Shown piece after piece: positions 54,701 through 63,849 of a DNA stretch of 64,000 nucleotides. The position numbers were made by a program, and so were the translations under genes. Numbering within the stretch: position 1 is the first letter of the stretch; each line of letters starts with the position of its first letter. The DNA lies in contig CAWHTG010000004.1 in the NCBI GenBank assembly GCA_963832245.1, positions 62,001 through 126,000 on the forward strand, in the 5' to 3' direction. The stretch comes from JABDBE01 sp963832245 (GTDB lineage Bacteria > Acidobacteriota > Terriglobia > Terriglobales > Acidobacteriaceae). Below the pieces are notes generated by a model. The model saw only the letters and a list, made by a program, of their open reading frames with translations. It was not told the origin of the DNA and did not search any database.

Positions 54701-55047
54701 AGTTCGTGTAGCGTCCGCTCGTTCACCACATTTCCCGTGTTCAGCGTAGAAGCCGGTTCAAAAAGCACGACCCAGCATTCTTCCTCAGCCACGGGACGAT
54801 GCTCGACGCCCCTCGGAACCACAATGAACTCGCCCTCCTCCAGCCAGACGTGGCGGTCACGGAATTCCATCCGGAAGCGGCCCTTCGCTACCAGGAACAT
54901 TTCGTCTTCATGCTCGTGATGGTGCCAGACGAATTCGCCGGCAAATTTGCCGAGCTTCACCATTTGGCCATTCAGTTCAGCCGCGATGTGGGGTTTCCAT
55001 GATTCTTTAATCTGTGCGAACTTCTGAGCAATGTTCACTTTCTCCAT
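54688..55047 (-). CDS. Cupin-domain protein
   Basis: A 119-residue single cupin barrel. The two cupin motifs are WHHHEHEDEMFLVAKGRFRM (metal ligands His-His-Glu) and PRGVEHRPVAEEE (His). Such small cupins bind a divalent metal, with roles from sugar isomerase to sensor; none can be chosen here. GGGAG lies before the ATG at 55047. The end of the gene overlaps a family J repeat. Confidence 0.88.
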   Translation of the reverse strand: MEKVNIAQKFAQIKESWKPHIAAELNGQMVKLGKFAGEFVWHHHEHEDEMFLVAKGRFRMEFRDRHVWLEEGEFIVVPRGVEHRPVAEEECWVVLFEPASTLNTGNVVNERTLHELQRV

Positions 55048-55255
55048 GGTGCTCCCTCAAAGGAATGTTTCCGCTGCTGTGGTCAGAGATGTATTCGATT
55101 ATAGATGCACTCCGCGCCGGACGGCTTAAAGCTGGCGTCCCAAACGGGAAAGGAACCAAACGGGTTCTAGTGCCGTATACAGACAGGGCAAACAACCGGG
55201 ATAACGAATCTTGGGACGCTACGTCTAACTAGACAAGGTACGAAGGAGCGGTCTT

Positions 55256-55663
55256 ATGGTTCCCGAAAAAGCACTGTACTGGACTGCGGTCAGCCTGCTG
55301 GCCCTTATCGTCGGCAATCATCTCGTGGCTCGCCAGGGGGATGGCGTCCGCAGCTTTGCCACCCGGTCAATGGCGGTGATCGAGCAAGTTTCCGATGACG
55401 CCGATCGTGTTATAGCGACAGCGGAATTGATGCTCGGCAAGAACGGAACTCACTTTGCCCCAGCGCAGACGAAGCTGGCTTGCGCTCAAACTCGGCTGGC
55501 TTCCGTACAGACCGTAATCGCGCAGCATGAGGCCGTCTTCGCTCAAGTGCAGGCTGAGCGCGTCCGAATCGCCGCCCTGCAACCACAACGCGGCACAGCG
55601 ATTTGCCCAAGGGAGCGTCTGCGAACTGCCAGCTCTCGCATCTCTCGTGACGGAACGATTTAA
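55256..55663 (+). CDS. Hypothetical protein with N-terminal membrane helix and coiled coil
   Basis: A 135-residue protein not assigned to a family. One transmembrane helix (YWTAVSLLALIVGNHLV, about residues 8-24) is followed by a helical region with regular Thr/Gln/Ala spacing (AQTKLACAQTRLASVQTVIAQ) that looks like a coiled coil. AAGGAGCGG lies before the ATG at 55256. Similar short anchored proteins are common in this lineage, but no role is known. Confidence 0.65.
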   Translation: MVPEKALYWTAVSLLALIVGNHLVARQGDGVRSFATRSMAVIEQVSDDADRVIATAELMLGKNGTHFAPAQTKLACAQTRLASVQTVIAQHEAVFAQVQAERVRIAALQPQRGTAICPRERLRTASSRISRDGTI

Positions 55664-55757
55664 CTCGCGCCCGGCTCGGCAGTTTTAATTTTTCCGCTTC
55701 TTTTTTCTGCGTCGGGCAATCAAAATCAAACGTTCCACTTCTCGCAGGAGGCTCTTC

Positions 55758-56282
55758 ATGCAGGAAACTCCGCAGCAGTATATCCAGCGCATTCTCGGCT
55801 ATATCGATGGCAAAGACCCGTTGCGCGTTCAGCAAGAAACCCCAAAGAAGCTGCAGACTCTGATCAAACCGCTGAGCAAGAAGCAACTGATGCAACCGCC
55901 GGAACCGGGCAAGTGGTCAATCGCTGAAATCCTGGCCCATCTGTCCGACGCGGAACTGGTCGGCGGATGGCGCATGCGTCTGATCGTGGGCCACAATGGC
56001 GTGCCCATTCAGGCCTTTGACCAGAACGTCTGGGCCGAAACCTTTGCCTATGCGCGGCGCGATCCTGCGGCTTCTCTCGAGACTTTTCGCGTGCTCCGCG
56101 AAAGCAACCTGGCCATGCTGGGGTCTTTGCCCAAGAATCTCTGGGAAAACTACGGCATGCACGAGGAGCGTGGCAAGGAGACGATCACCCATATCGTCCG
56201 CATGTTCGCCGGCCACGACCTGAACCACCTATCGCAAGTGGAAAGCATCGGCAAAGCCAGCCGAAGCAAGCAGGCTGTGTGA
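55758..56282 (+). CDS. DinB-family protein
   Basis: A 174-residue DinB-superfamily four-helix bundle. KWSIAEILAHLSDAELVGGWR gives the first His ligand and the late AGHDLNHLSQVESI gives the other two. It is of the damage-inducible/S-transferase group with unknown substrate. GCAGGAGG lies before the ATG at 55758. The amidohydrolase gene starts one base after its stop codon. Confidence 0.87.
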   Translation: MQETPQQYIQRILGYIDGKDPLRVQQETPKKLQTLIKPLSKKQLMQPPEPGKWSIAEILAHLSDAELVGGWRMRLIVGHNGVPIQAFDQNVWAETFAYARRDPAASLETFRVLRESNLAMLGSLPKNLWENYGMHEERGKETITHIVRMFAGHDLNHLSQVESIGKASRSKQAV

Positions 56283-56283
56283 G

Positions 56284-57516
56284 ATGAATCTGCGATTTGG
56301 TCTTCTGCTTGCCCTTCCACTCCTGGTGAGCCAGGTTGACCCAGTCGCTGCGACGACGGGAGGCGGCGACCTTGTTCTTCAAGGGGGCACGGTCTACTCC
56401 GCACCAGATGTCTTACCTATCGATAATGCAGAAGTGCTTATTCATGATGGCCGGATTGCTGCCGTGGGGAAGCGCTCAGATTTGAAAGCTCCCAAATCCG
56501 CGCAATTGATCGATTGCACCGGGAAGGTGATCGTCGCCGGTTTCTGGAATAGCCACGTGCATTTCGAAACAGGCTGGGAGCACGCTGCCCTCGCCCCGGC
56601 GGAGAAGATCGAAACCCACATCCAGGAGATGCTCACCCGCTGGGGATTGACAACGGTCTGGGATCTCGGTTCCGACCCCAGCAACACGCTAGCGCTTCGG
56701 CGGCGGATCGAAAGCGGAGAGATTTCCGGGCCGCAGATCCTGATGGCAGGGGACATTTTTCCGCACAACGGACACCCGGTCTACCTTCCTCCGGAAATGC
56801 AATTGCCCGAGGCCGCCAGCCCGCAAGAAGCAGAACAGATGGCTCAGCAATATTTGAAGATGGGCCTCGACGGCATTAAGCTTTTCACCGGTTCCTTCAT
56901 GGGTAACAAGCCTGTGGTAAATATGGATACCGCCATCGTAAAAGCCGCAGTCGACGTGGCCCACGCGCAGGGCAAGCCAGTGTTTAGTCATCCGCAGAAC
57001 TCACTAGGCGTGGACAACGCGTTGGCTGGCGGTGTCGACGTGCTCGCGCACACCATTCCGACGGAGGGTCGTTATACGGCTGACGAACTCACCCGCATGA
57101 AGCGGCAGCACACTGCGTTGATCCCGACTCTGACCCTGTGGACAACAGTGATTTCGGACCCTGCCGTGGCGGACAAACTCGTCCAATCTGGTGTCGATGA
57201 GTTGAAGTCATATTTCTCCGAGGGCGGCACCATCTTGTTCGGGACCGATGTCGGTTTCCAGTCCAAGTACGACACCGCGCAGGAATTCGAGTTTATGGGA
57301 CGAGCGATGTCGTGGCGGGACATCCTGGCATCGCTCACCACTAATCCAGGCGAGTTTTTCAAGGAAACCGATAAAGGCCGCGTCGAGAAGGGTATGAAGG
57401 CCGATCTAGTTGTCCTCGACGCCGATCCTGCGAGCGACGTGCGCAATTTTGCCAAAGTCGCGTACACCATCCGCGGAGGAAAGATCATCTATTCCGGTCA
57501 AGGCAAACCACAATAG
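56284..57516 (+). CDS. Exported amidohydrolase
   Basis: A 410-residue amidohydrolase-superfamily TIM barrel with a signal peptide (RFGLLLALPLLVSQVDPVAA). Metal ligands H91 and H93 lie in WNSHVHFE; later histidines lie in FSHPQN and LAHTIP, and the catalytic Asp in LFGTDVGF. The barrel ends with the usual GMKADLVVLDADP composite beta segment. The substrate is unknown; a prolidase-like or imidazolonepropionase-like hydrolysis is typical for such exported forms. It is adjacent to the DinB gene. Confidence 0.87.
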   Translation: MNLRFGLLLALPLLVSQVDPVAATTGGGDLVLQGGTVYSAPDVLPIDNAEVLIHDGRIAAVGKRSDLKAPKSAQLIDCTGKVIVAGFWNSHVHFETGWEHAALAPAEKIETHIQEMLTRWGLTTVWDLGSDPSNTLALRRRIESGEISGPQILMAGDIFPHNGHPVYLPPEMQLPEAASPQEAEQMAQQYLKMGLDGIKLFTGSFMGNKPVVNMDTAIVKAAVDVAHAQGKPVFSHPQNSLGVDNALAGGVDVLAHTIPTEGRYTADELTRMKRQHTALIPTLTLWTTVISDPAVADKLVQSGVDELKSYFSEGGTILFGTDVGFQSKYDTAQEFEFMGRAMSWRDILASLTTNPGEFFKETDKGRVEKGMKADLVVLDADPASDVRNFAKVAYTIRGGKIIYSGQGKPQ

Positions 57517-57633
57517 TCCACAGTAGACGCCTTATTTTTTCACAAAGGCACCAACTTTCATCTACCTCAATTCCCCAAAAGCAGTTATAGTTATCTCCGC
57601 TCAGCGATTCACTGACGACAACTGCCTGGGTTG

Positions 57634-58959
57634 ATGGCGCGAAAAAGCGGTTCCACCATCTCGCAGGAAGAGTTGTATCCACCAGCCCACGAGCCCGCGG
57701 GTCGAGTGCCGGATGACGCACTCGACGATGCGCGCATGCTCGACTTGGACGTGGAACAGGAATCGCCCTTCCTGCGCGGGCAAAAGCGCGTCTCCGTTCG
57801 CCGCGGTTCTCTGCCGAGAAAAGCCGCCACTGGCCTGACTTGGGGCCTCCTTGCCTTGGTTGTCGTTTTCGTTTGCAGCGCGGGTGTCGCAGCGCTCTAC
57901 CACTACGGCGAACACTCCTGGCGTTTCCGCATCGAATCCAGCGACAACATTGAAATCACTGGCCTGCAAAACGTCACCCGCTACCAGATCATGGAAGTCA
58001 TGGGCGGCGACATTGGGCGCAACATTTTCTTCGTGCCGCTGTCCGCGCGCAAGCAAACTCTGGAGAAAATTCCCTGGGTGGAATCGGTCAGCGTGATGCG
58101 GTTCGTTCCCAACCGCCTGAGGATTGAAATCCACGAACGCACACCCGTGGCCTTTGCGCGCGTCGGCTCCAAAATCCTGCTGATCGATTCCGTAGGCACG
58201 CTTATGGATTTGCCGGCCGCGGGCAAGAAAAAGTACTCCTTCCCTGTGATCTTGGGGATGAACCCGGGCGAACCCGCGTCTACCCGGGTTGCGCGCATGA
58301 AAATTTACAACGATCTGGCAAGCCAACTGGATGTAGGTAGGGCACACTATTTGCAGGACCTCAGCGAGGTTGATCTGTCCGACGCCGAGGACGTGAAAGT
58401 GCTCCCTAGCGACCTTCAGGGGGAAGTGCTGGTCCATCTAGGCTCCTCGAACTATCTCGAACGCTACAAGGTATACGTCAGCCACGTCCGGGAGTGGCGG
58501 CAGCAGTTCGACAAGCTGGAATCCGTGGATTTGCGCTACGATCGGCAGATCATCGTAAACCCGGACTTGCAGGGGACAGCGAAGCAAGCGCCGCTCTCAA
58601 TCTTGTCGGCCAAAGCCGCCGTAGCAGCAGGGGTGAAGCCTGCGGCGCTGATCACGCACCAACTCACCGCCCCGAAATCAGCCGCAGCCTTAACCCCGGC
58701 CGCAAAGCCGCTGGCAAAAGCTACATCCGCGAAGAAGGCCGCGAGAAAAGCACATCGCAAGATCGCCGCAAAAGGGACAAGTGCGCAGATCAAAAGCATG
58801 GCGAGGTCTGGTTCCCCTGTGACTCAATCTGCGTCGGCGCCAGCAGCGCCGAGCACAGCAGGAAAAACAACTCCCGCACAGCCCGCAACAGGCACCGCTG
58901 TCGTGAAACCGAGCAACAAACCGAGTCCGGCAATTGTCAAGGGAGAGGATCATCCATAG
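57634..58959 (+). CDS. ftsQ: Cell division protein FtsQ
   Basis: A 441-residue FtsQ, a membrane-anchored divisome organiser. A cytoplasmic N-terminus is followed by one helix (about residues 67-89), a POTRA domain (ITGLQNVTRYQIMEVMG, about 107-175) and the FtsQ domain up to about residue 312. The remaining 125 or so residues form a Lys/Ala/Pro/Thr-rich low-complexity tail that is not usual in FtsQ. The ATG at 57634 is preferred to the adjoining TTG. ftsA follows after two bases. Confidence 0.92.
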   Translation: MARKSGSTISQEELYPPAHEPAGRVPDDALDDARMLDLDVEQESPFLRGQKRVSVRRGSLPRKAATGLTWGLLALVVVFVCSAGVAALYHYGEHSWRFRIESSDNIEITGLQNVTRYQIMEVMGGDIGRNIFFVPLSARKQTLEKIPWVESVSVMRFVPNRLRIEIHERTPVAFARVGSKILLIDSVGTLMDLPAAGKKKYSFPVILGMNPGEPASTRVARMKIYNDLASQLDVGRAHYLQDLSEVDLSDAEDVKVLPSDLQGEVLVHLGSSNYLERYKVYVSHVREWRQQFDKLESVDLRYDRQIIVNPDLQGTAKQAPLSILSAKAAVAAGVKPAALITHQLTAPKSAAALTPAAKPLAKATSAKKAARKAHRKIAAKGTSAQIKSMARSGSPVTQSASAPAAPSTAGKTTPAQPATGTAVVKPSNKPSPAIVKGEDHP

Positions 58960-58961
58960 GC

Positions 58962-60182
58962 ATGGCGAATCAGTACCAGAATCTTCTGACCGCAATTGAT
59001 GTAGGCAGCGCCAAGACCTGCGTGCTGGTGGCGGAGGCGACCGACTCGGGCCTGCGCTACCGCGGTCACGGGATTTCCGAATCGCGCGGCTCCCGCAAGG
59101 GCGTAATCGTCGATCTCGAAAAAGCGGTTGCATCCATTCAAAAAGCGGTCGAGCAGGCGGAGGACGTTTGCGGAGCCCCCATCGAGCACGCCCTACTGGG
59201 AGTTGCGGGTTCGCATGTACGCGGAGTGAATAGTCACGGCGGGCTCAGCCTGGGCACGCGAGCCCGTGAAATTGCCCGCGACGAAATTCGCCTCGCGGTT
59301 GACAAAGCCCGCGCCATTCCTCTGCCCGCCGATCGCGAAATTCTGCACCTGCTGCCGCAAGAGTTCATCCTCGACGAGCAGAGCGGCGTACACGATCCCC
59401 TGGGGATGATGGCCATGCGCCTCGAAGTCCGGGTGCACATGGTCACCGCCGGTTCGAGTGCCACTCAGAACGTGGTCACAGCAGTAAACCGCGCTGGTGT
59501 GCATGTGGACGATACCGTCTTCGAGCCGCTGGCCGGCGCTGACGCTGTACTGCGAGCCGATGAGCGCGAACTGGGCGTATGCCTGATGGACTTAGGCGCG
59601 GGCTCAACCAGCCTGATCGTCTTTCAGGAAGGCGCGGTAATTCACACTGCGGTAATTCCAATCGGCGGCGATCATTTCACCAGCGACCTTTCGGTTGGCC
59701 TCTGCACTCCGCTAGCTGAGGCGGAGAAAATTAAGAAACTCTACGGCAACGTGATCGTGACCCTGATCCCCGAAGGAAACGAAGTCGAAGTTCCCTCGGT
59801 CGGCGACCGGCCTTCCCGTCTGATCTCGCAACGCATGGTCGGAGAAATTCTGGAGCCACGCGCCCGCGAACTGTTCGAGATGTTGCGCGACAACCTGCGC
59901 CACAGCGGAATGCTCGATGTTTGTGTCGGCGGCATCGTGCTGAGTGGCGGGACGTCGCGGCTAGCGGGGATCATGGACATTGCCGAATCGGTGTTGCGCC
60001 GCCCTTTGCGGCTATCCTGGCCAGCTCCACTCGCAAAAATGCCATCCACCTTGGCAGAGCCCGAATTCGCCACCGTTCTGGGAATGATTTTTTACGGCCA
60101 TCGGTCACGCATCGCCCGCGGCTTGCAGGACACCCGCTGGAGTTCGCGATTGATGGGATTATTCGCAAAAAAGGGAGCATAG
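58962..60182 (+). CDS. ftsA: Cell division protein FtsA
   Basis: A 406-residue actin-like protein that ties FtsZ to the membrane. The phosphate-1 motif is AIDVGSAKTCVLVAE, the SHS2/1C domain follows, phosphate-2 is LMDLGAGSTSLIVFQ, and the adenosine motif is IVLSGGTSRLAGI. The basic C-terminus ends SRLMGLFAKKGA, a likely amphipathic membrane helix. The start at 58962 has GGGAGAGG upstream; the open frame extends far into ftsQ but is not real there. Confidence 0.95.
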   Translation: MANQYQNLLTAIDVGSAKTCVLVAEATDSGLRYRGHGISESRGSRKGVIVDLEKAVASIQKAVEQAEDVCGAPIEHALLGVAGSHVRGVNSHGGLSLGTRAREIARDEIRLAVDKARAIPLPADREILHLLPQEFILDEQSGVHDPLGMMAMRLEVRVHMVTAGSSATQNVVTAVNRAGVHVDDTVFEPLAGADAVLRADERELGVCLMDLGAGSTSLIVFQEGAVIHTAVIPIGGDHFTSDLSVGLCTPLAEAEKIKKLYGNVIVTLIPEGNEVEVPSVGDRPSRLISQRMVGEILEPRARELFEMLRDNLRHSGMLDVCVGGIVLSGGTSRLAGIMDIAESVLRRPLRLSWPAPLAKMPSTLAEPEFATVLGMIFYGHRSRIARGLQDTRWSSRLMGLFAKKGA

Positions 60183-60186
60183 GGGC

Positions 60187-60285
60187 AGCTCTTAGCAATT
60201 GGCGCTTAGCATTTGGCCAAAGAGGATTCTGCTGGAAGCACAACGAACCCCAAGACCAAATGCTAACTGCTAAATGCTAAGTGCT
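60187..60285. repeat. Family E long inverted repeat between ftsA and ftsZ
   Basis: Left arm with CTTAGCAATTGGCGCTTAGC and right arm with GCTAACTGCTAAATGCTAAG pair imperfectly over about 30 bases around a 37-base loop. It occupies most of the 127-base gap between ftsA and ftsZ. Confidence 0.85.
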
Positions 60286-60309
60286 GGTCATCAAAACGGA
60301 GGTGTTTGC

Positions 60310-61551
60310 ATGAAAAATGAAAACGACATTCGCATCAGCTTCAACGAAGACACCCGCAACGACGCCAAAATCAAAGTCATCGGTGTGGGGGGAGGCGGCG
60401 GCAACGCCGTGAACCGCATGATCGATGCCGGCATGGAGGGCATCGAATTCGTGGTCGCCAATACCGATCTTCAAGCGCTGCGTATGGCGCGCGCTCCCAT
60501 GAAAATTCAGCTCGGGGTCAAGCTGACGAATGGCTTGGGCGCCGGCGCCAATCCTGAAGTTGGACGGAAGTCCGCGCTGGAAGATTCCGACAAAATCATC
60601 GAAGCGCTCGAAGGCGCTGACATGGTGTTCATCACCGCCGGCATGGGAGGCGGAACTGCGACTGGAGCCGCCCCCATCATCGCGTCTCTCGCCAGTGAAA
60701 TGGGCGCGCTCACCGTCGCCGTCGTCACCAAGCCATTTGCCTTCGAAGGCAAACGGCGCATGCAGCAGGCGGAGCGCGGCATCTCCGAATTGATGGAGTC
60801 GGTCGACACCACCATCGTGATCCCCAACGAAAAGCTGCTGGCGGTGGCGCAGGATGCGGGCTTTTTCGAATCCTTCCGTGTCGCCGACGACATTCTCCGT
60901 CACGGCGTGCAAGGCATCTCTGACATCATCACCATTCCGGGGATCATCAATCGCGACTTCGCCGACGTAAAAGCGATCATGGCCGGAATGGGCTATGCAG
61001 TGATGGGCGCGGCCACGGCCAACGGAGCACGGCGCGCCACCGAAGCCGCGCAAAAGGCGATCGCCTCCCCACTGCTCGAAGCCGGAGCCATCGACGGTGC
61101 CCGCGGCATCCTCATCAACATCACGGGATCCACTTCCCTCAAACTCGCCGAGGTGCAGGAGGCCTGCACCATCATCCAAAGCGCCGCCCATGAAGATGCC
61201 AACATCATTTTCGGAGCCGTGCTCGATGAAAAGATGAAAGACTCGGTGAAGATCACGGTCATCGCCACCGGCTTCAAAGATTCCGATCACCGCCGCCGCC
61301 GGCAAGAAGAGCGATCCAGCTTTGTAGTTTCACGGCACGACGACTTTTTCGACGAGCCGCAGCGTGAACCCGAGCTTGATCCCGAACCGCCGCCGATGGT
61401 GATGCAGCAGTCCCAGCCCCAAACTGCTGCCGGCGTAGCCACGAGCGACTCCATCTCCGTCGATAGCATGCGCAACGCCATGATCGCCAATTTCGAGCAA
61501 TCCGATCTGGACGTCCCCGCTTTCCTGCGCAAGCGGGCTGAAACCATGTGA
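60310..61551 (+). CDS. ftsZ: Cell division protein FtsZ
   Basis: A 413-residue tubulin-like GTPase that forms the Z ring. The GTP-binding G-box GMGGGTATG is at residues 111-119, the N-terminal VIGVGGGGGNAVNRM at 23-37, and the T7 loop region NRDFADVKAIM further on. A flexible Pro/Gln/Glu-rich linker is followed by the conserved C-terminal peptide LDVPAFLRKRAE, which binds FtsA. The ATG at 60310 has GGAGGTG upstream. Confidence 0.97.
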   Translation: MKNENDIRISFNEDTRNDAKIKVIGVGGGGGNAVNRMIDAGMEGIEFVVANTDLQALRMARAPMKIQLGVKLTNGLGAGANPEVGRKSALEDSDKIIEALEGADMVFITAGMGGGTATGAAPIIASLASEMGALTVAVVTKPFAFEGKRRMQQAERGISELMESVDTTIVIPNEKLLAVAQDAGFFESFRVADDILRHGVQGISDIITIPGIINRDFADVKAIMAGMGYAVMGAATANGARRATEAAQKAIASPLLEAGAIDGARGILINITGSTSLKLAEVQEACTIIQSAAHEDANIIFGAVLDEKMKDSVKITVIATGFKDSDHRRRRQEERSSFVVSRHDDFFDEPQREPELDPEPPPMVMQQSQPQTAAGVATSDSISVDSMRNAMIANFEQSDLDVPAFLRKRAETM

Positions 61552-61763
61552 ACACAACCGAGGGAAAACTTTTTCCATTATGAGGCAGTATCGTTCCAGT
61601 AACTCCCGAACGTTACCAAAGGCTCATAACACGGCCTGAAATCGCTGCAATTCTTTTATTTGCAATTGGTTAGATTAAGCGCTGAATGTTTACCAAGAAA
61701 TATGTTTTAGATTGCTAATCCAAAGGAAGTTTCATAACATCTAGATCAGCAGGAACTTAGCCA
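61552..61763. other. AT-richer intergenic region after ftsZ
   Basis: A 212-base gap with lower GC than its surroundings. It probably contains the ftsZ transcription end and the promoter of the penicillin-binding protein gene. No clear terminator hairpin or promoter motif could be fixed. Confidence 0.35.
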
Positions 61764-63056
61764 GTGACGACGATCGTTGGCCGGTTTCGTGCTACGTACT
61801 ATGCAATGACCTCCGGGGATGGGTACAGTAAAGTGAACTCAGCGAAGCGTTCCGCTGGCATAGGTCTGATTATCGCATTTACCTTTTTTGTAGCGCTCTG
61901 CCCAGTAGGCATTGCCGCTACCGTCAGCACCCACTCCCTGACGTCGCGCAAATCCAAGTCACAAAAGATTAGCGAGACTCAGCACGCGCGCAGGCGTATG
62001 CGCCACCTGGCCCACAGCCGCGCCGTCGCATCAACAACACACACCAGTCTGCATCGTCGACATCGCTACTACGAGCGCTTCTACACCAGCTCCTTCGCCC
62101 AGGATATTACCGAAGGGGACGTCACCGCGGGAGAAGATCTAACGGTCCGCGACGCAGCCATCGACGCCTTGGGTGGCATGAACGGCACAGTCGTGGCGAT
62201 CGAGCCCACCAGTGGCCGGATTCTTGCCATGGTCAATCAAAAGCTCGCGCTTTCGAGTGGCGCGCAACCCTGCTCCACCATCAAACTTTCCGTCGCACTT
62301 GCCGCACTCAACGAAGGGATTATCACCAAGGAAACCGAGGTTCGTCTGGGCGGCCGCTACCACATGAATTTGACCATGGCGCTGGCGCATTCGAACAATG
62401 CATATTTCGAAGCGCTCGGCCGGGAACTAGGCTTTGAGAAAGTAAGTTATTACGCCCATCAATACGGACTTGGCGAATTAGCTGGTTACGGCATCCCCGG
62501 CGAGCAGTTGGGAATTTATCCTAATGAAGAAATCCCCTCCAAACTCGGCGGCGTTGGCAAGATGTGTTCGTTCGGCGAAGGGGTTTCGGTAACCCCGTTG
62601 CAACTCGGCGCTCTGGTCTCCGCCATCGCCAACGGCGGAACGCTGTATTATCTGCAGCATCCCACGGTCCCGGAGGAAATCGCGAATTTCCAACCGATCG
62701 TAAAACGCCGCCTTGACATAGCCCCTCTGATCCCGGAAATTTCTGACGGCATGGAAGGCGCGGTGCAATTTGGCACTGCGCGCAGCCTGCGGGTCAACTT
62801 CAAAGAGGAAGAAGTTCTGGGCAAAACTGGAACCTGCTCTCACGCCGGCACGCGTTTCGGATGGTTTGCCTCCTACGCCAAAACCGACGTTGGTCACATC
62901 GTTGTAGTCGTCTTCCTCGAAGGCGGCCGCCCAACCTTCGGGCCCAAAGCCGCGGAAATTGCCGGACGCATGTACCGCGATCTCTACGATCACAACTTCT
63001 TTGTAGCAAAACCAGCGGACACCGCGACTATAAATCTGCTCGGAACCCCGCGATAA
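61764..63056 (+). CDS. Penicillin-binding protein, transpeptidase domain
   Basis: A 430-residue class B-like D,D-transpeptidase. One N-terminal helix (about residues 31-53) anchors a basic, Ser/His/Arg-rich linker and the catalytic domain. The active-site motifs are S171-T-I-K174, S210-N-N212 and K354-T-G356. It lacks the N-terminal dimerisation domain of PBP2/PBP3, so it is short. Its place after ftsZ suggests a role in septal or general peptidoglycan cross-linking. The GTG at 61764 is used; ATG 61806 is an alternative. Confidence 0.88.
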   Translation: MTTIVGRFRATYYAMTSGDGYSKVNSAKRSAGIGLIIAFTFFVALCPVGIAATVSTHSLTSRKSKSQKISETQHARRRMRHLAHSRAVASTTHTSLHRRHRYYERFYTSSFAQDITEGDVTAGEDLTVRDAAIDALGGMNGTVVAIEPTSGRILAMVNQKLALSSGAQPCSTIKLSVALAALNEGIITKETEVRLGGRYHMNLTMALAHSNNAYFEALGRELGFEKVSYYAHQYGLGELAGYGIPGEQLGIYPNEEIPSKLGGVGKMCSFGEGVSVTPLQLGALVSAIANGGTLYYLQHPTVPEEIANFQPIVKRRLDIAPLIPEISDGMEGAVQFGTARSLRVNFKEEEVLGKTGTCSHAGTRFGWFASYAKTDVGHIVVVVFLEGGRPTFGPKAAEIAGRMYRDLYDHNFFVAKPADTATINLLGTPR

Positions 63057-63078
63057 ATCGCCTCGCAGAACAATTACT

Positions 63079-63849
63079 TCAGTTCTGAGATACCATCCCG
63101 CTACCGTCCGGCAAGCCAACGGTATCACAGGGCGGACCGTCAACCGTCTCCCGCGCGGACATCGTGATCGCGCCATGTCTGGCTAGACCCTTACCGCGAA
63201 AGGTCCCGCCGTCTAGCGTGATGCTGGTAAGCGCCAATATCTTTCCGACGAAAATGCTGCCGGTCCCAATCGTCGCTGAAGAACCGATCTGCCAGTACAC
63301 ATTGCACCCTCTTAAACCTTTTTCCCAGGGCGGCGCCTTTTGCCCTAAGACCATTACCACTTTGGAATTCGTGGCTGTCGTCAGAGTACTGCCGATCTGA
63401 AAAACCCACTGCGAATCGGGATTCCCGTGAGCGTCGAGCGTCAGCGTGCCGGTCAGTCCGGCGGAAGACGAAAAGCAGTAGACTCCAGGTCCGAGTCTCA
63501 TTCCGCCCAGATCCTTGCCGGTAAGGTCGGTGCCACAGTGTGCGCCCGCCGCTTGATCGTAGGCCACGGTCAGATTCTTCTGTGCCAAGGCCGTCGCTGG
63601 GTTCGACTTAAGGTACAAGTGACCTTTCACTTGAGATTGCGTGAGTCCCGTTATGCTTGGCGTCGGAGAACTGCCGACAGCACCAATTATGTACGTTTGA
63701 GCGCTAACGTTGGTGATGCCGGAGCCGCCCAGCAAGGCAAAGTTGTCGGCCGTCCCCAGATTGATTTTCACGGCGGCAGAATCCGTTTGGGCATGAGCGC
63801 TGATCGCCAACGACGACAGTACCAGCAAAGAAATCGTAAGCAGTTTCAT
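63079..63849 (-). CDS. Ice-binding-like protein (DUF3494)
   Basis: A 256-residue exported protein with signal MKLLTISLLVLSSLAISAHA and a DUF3494 beta-helix. Signature pieces are NLGTADNFALLGGSGITN, GAVGSSPTPSITG, then WVFQIGSTLTTATNSKVV and CNVYWQIGSSATIGTGSIF, the usual DUF3494 sequence. Family members bind ice or act as adhesins. Soil acidobacteria may use them for freeze tolerance or adhesion. The ATG at 63849 gives the signal peptide; an upstream in-frame start at 63891 is less likely. Confidence 0.88.
   Translation of the reverse strand: MKLLTISLLVLSSLAISAHAQTDSAAVKINLGTADNFALLGGSGITNVSAQTYIIGAVGSSPTPSITGLTQSQVKGHLYLKSNPATALAQKNLTVAYDQAAGAHCGTDLTGKDLGGMRLGPGVYCFSSSAGLTGTLTLDAHGNPDSQWVFQIGSTLTTATNSKVVMVLGQKAPPWEKGLRGCNVYWQIGSSATIGTGSIFVGKILALTSITLDGGTFRGKGLARHGAITMSARETVDGPPCDTVGLPDGSGMVSQN

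Noticed and set aside
58494..58961. Extended N-terminus for FtsA
   Set aside because: It is an out-of-frame reading of the FtsQ tail; FtsA similarity and a ribosome-binding site begin at 58962.
60277..61305. Long open frame (342 codons) antisense to ftsZ
   Set aside because: It mirrors the GC-rich third positions of ftsZ, has His/Asp/Gly-rich composition and no family similarity.
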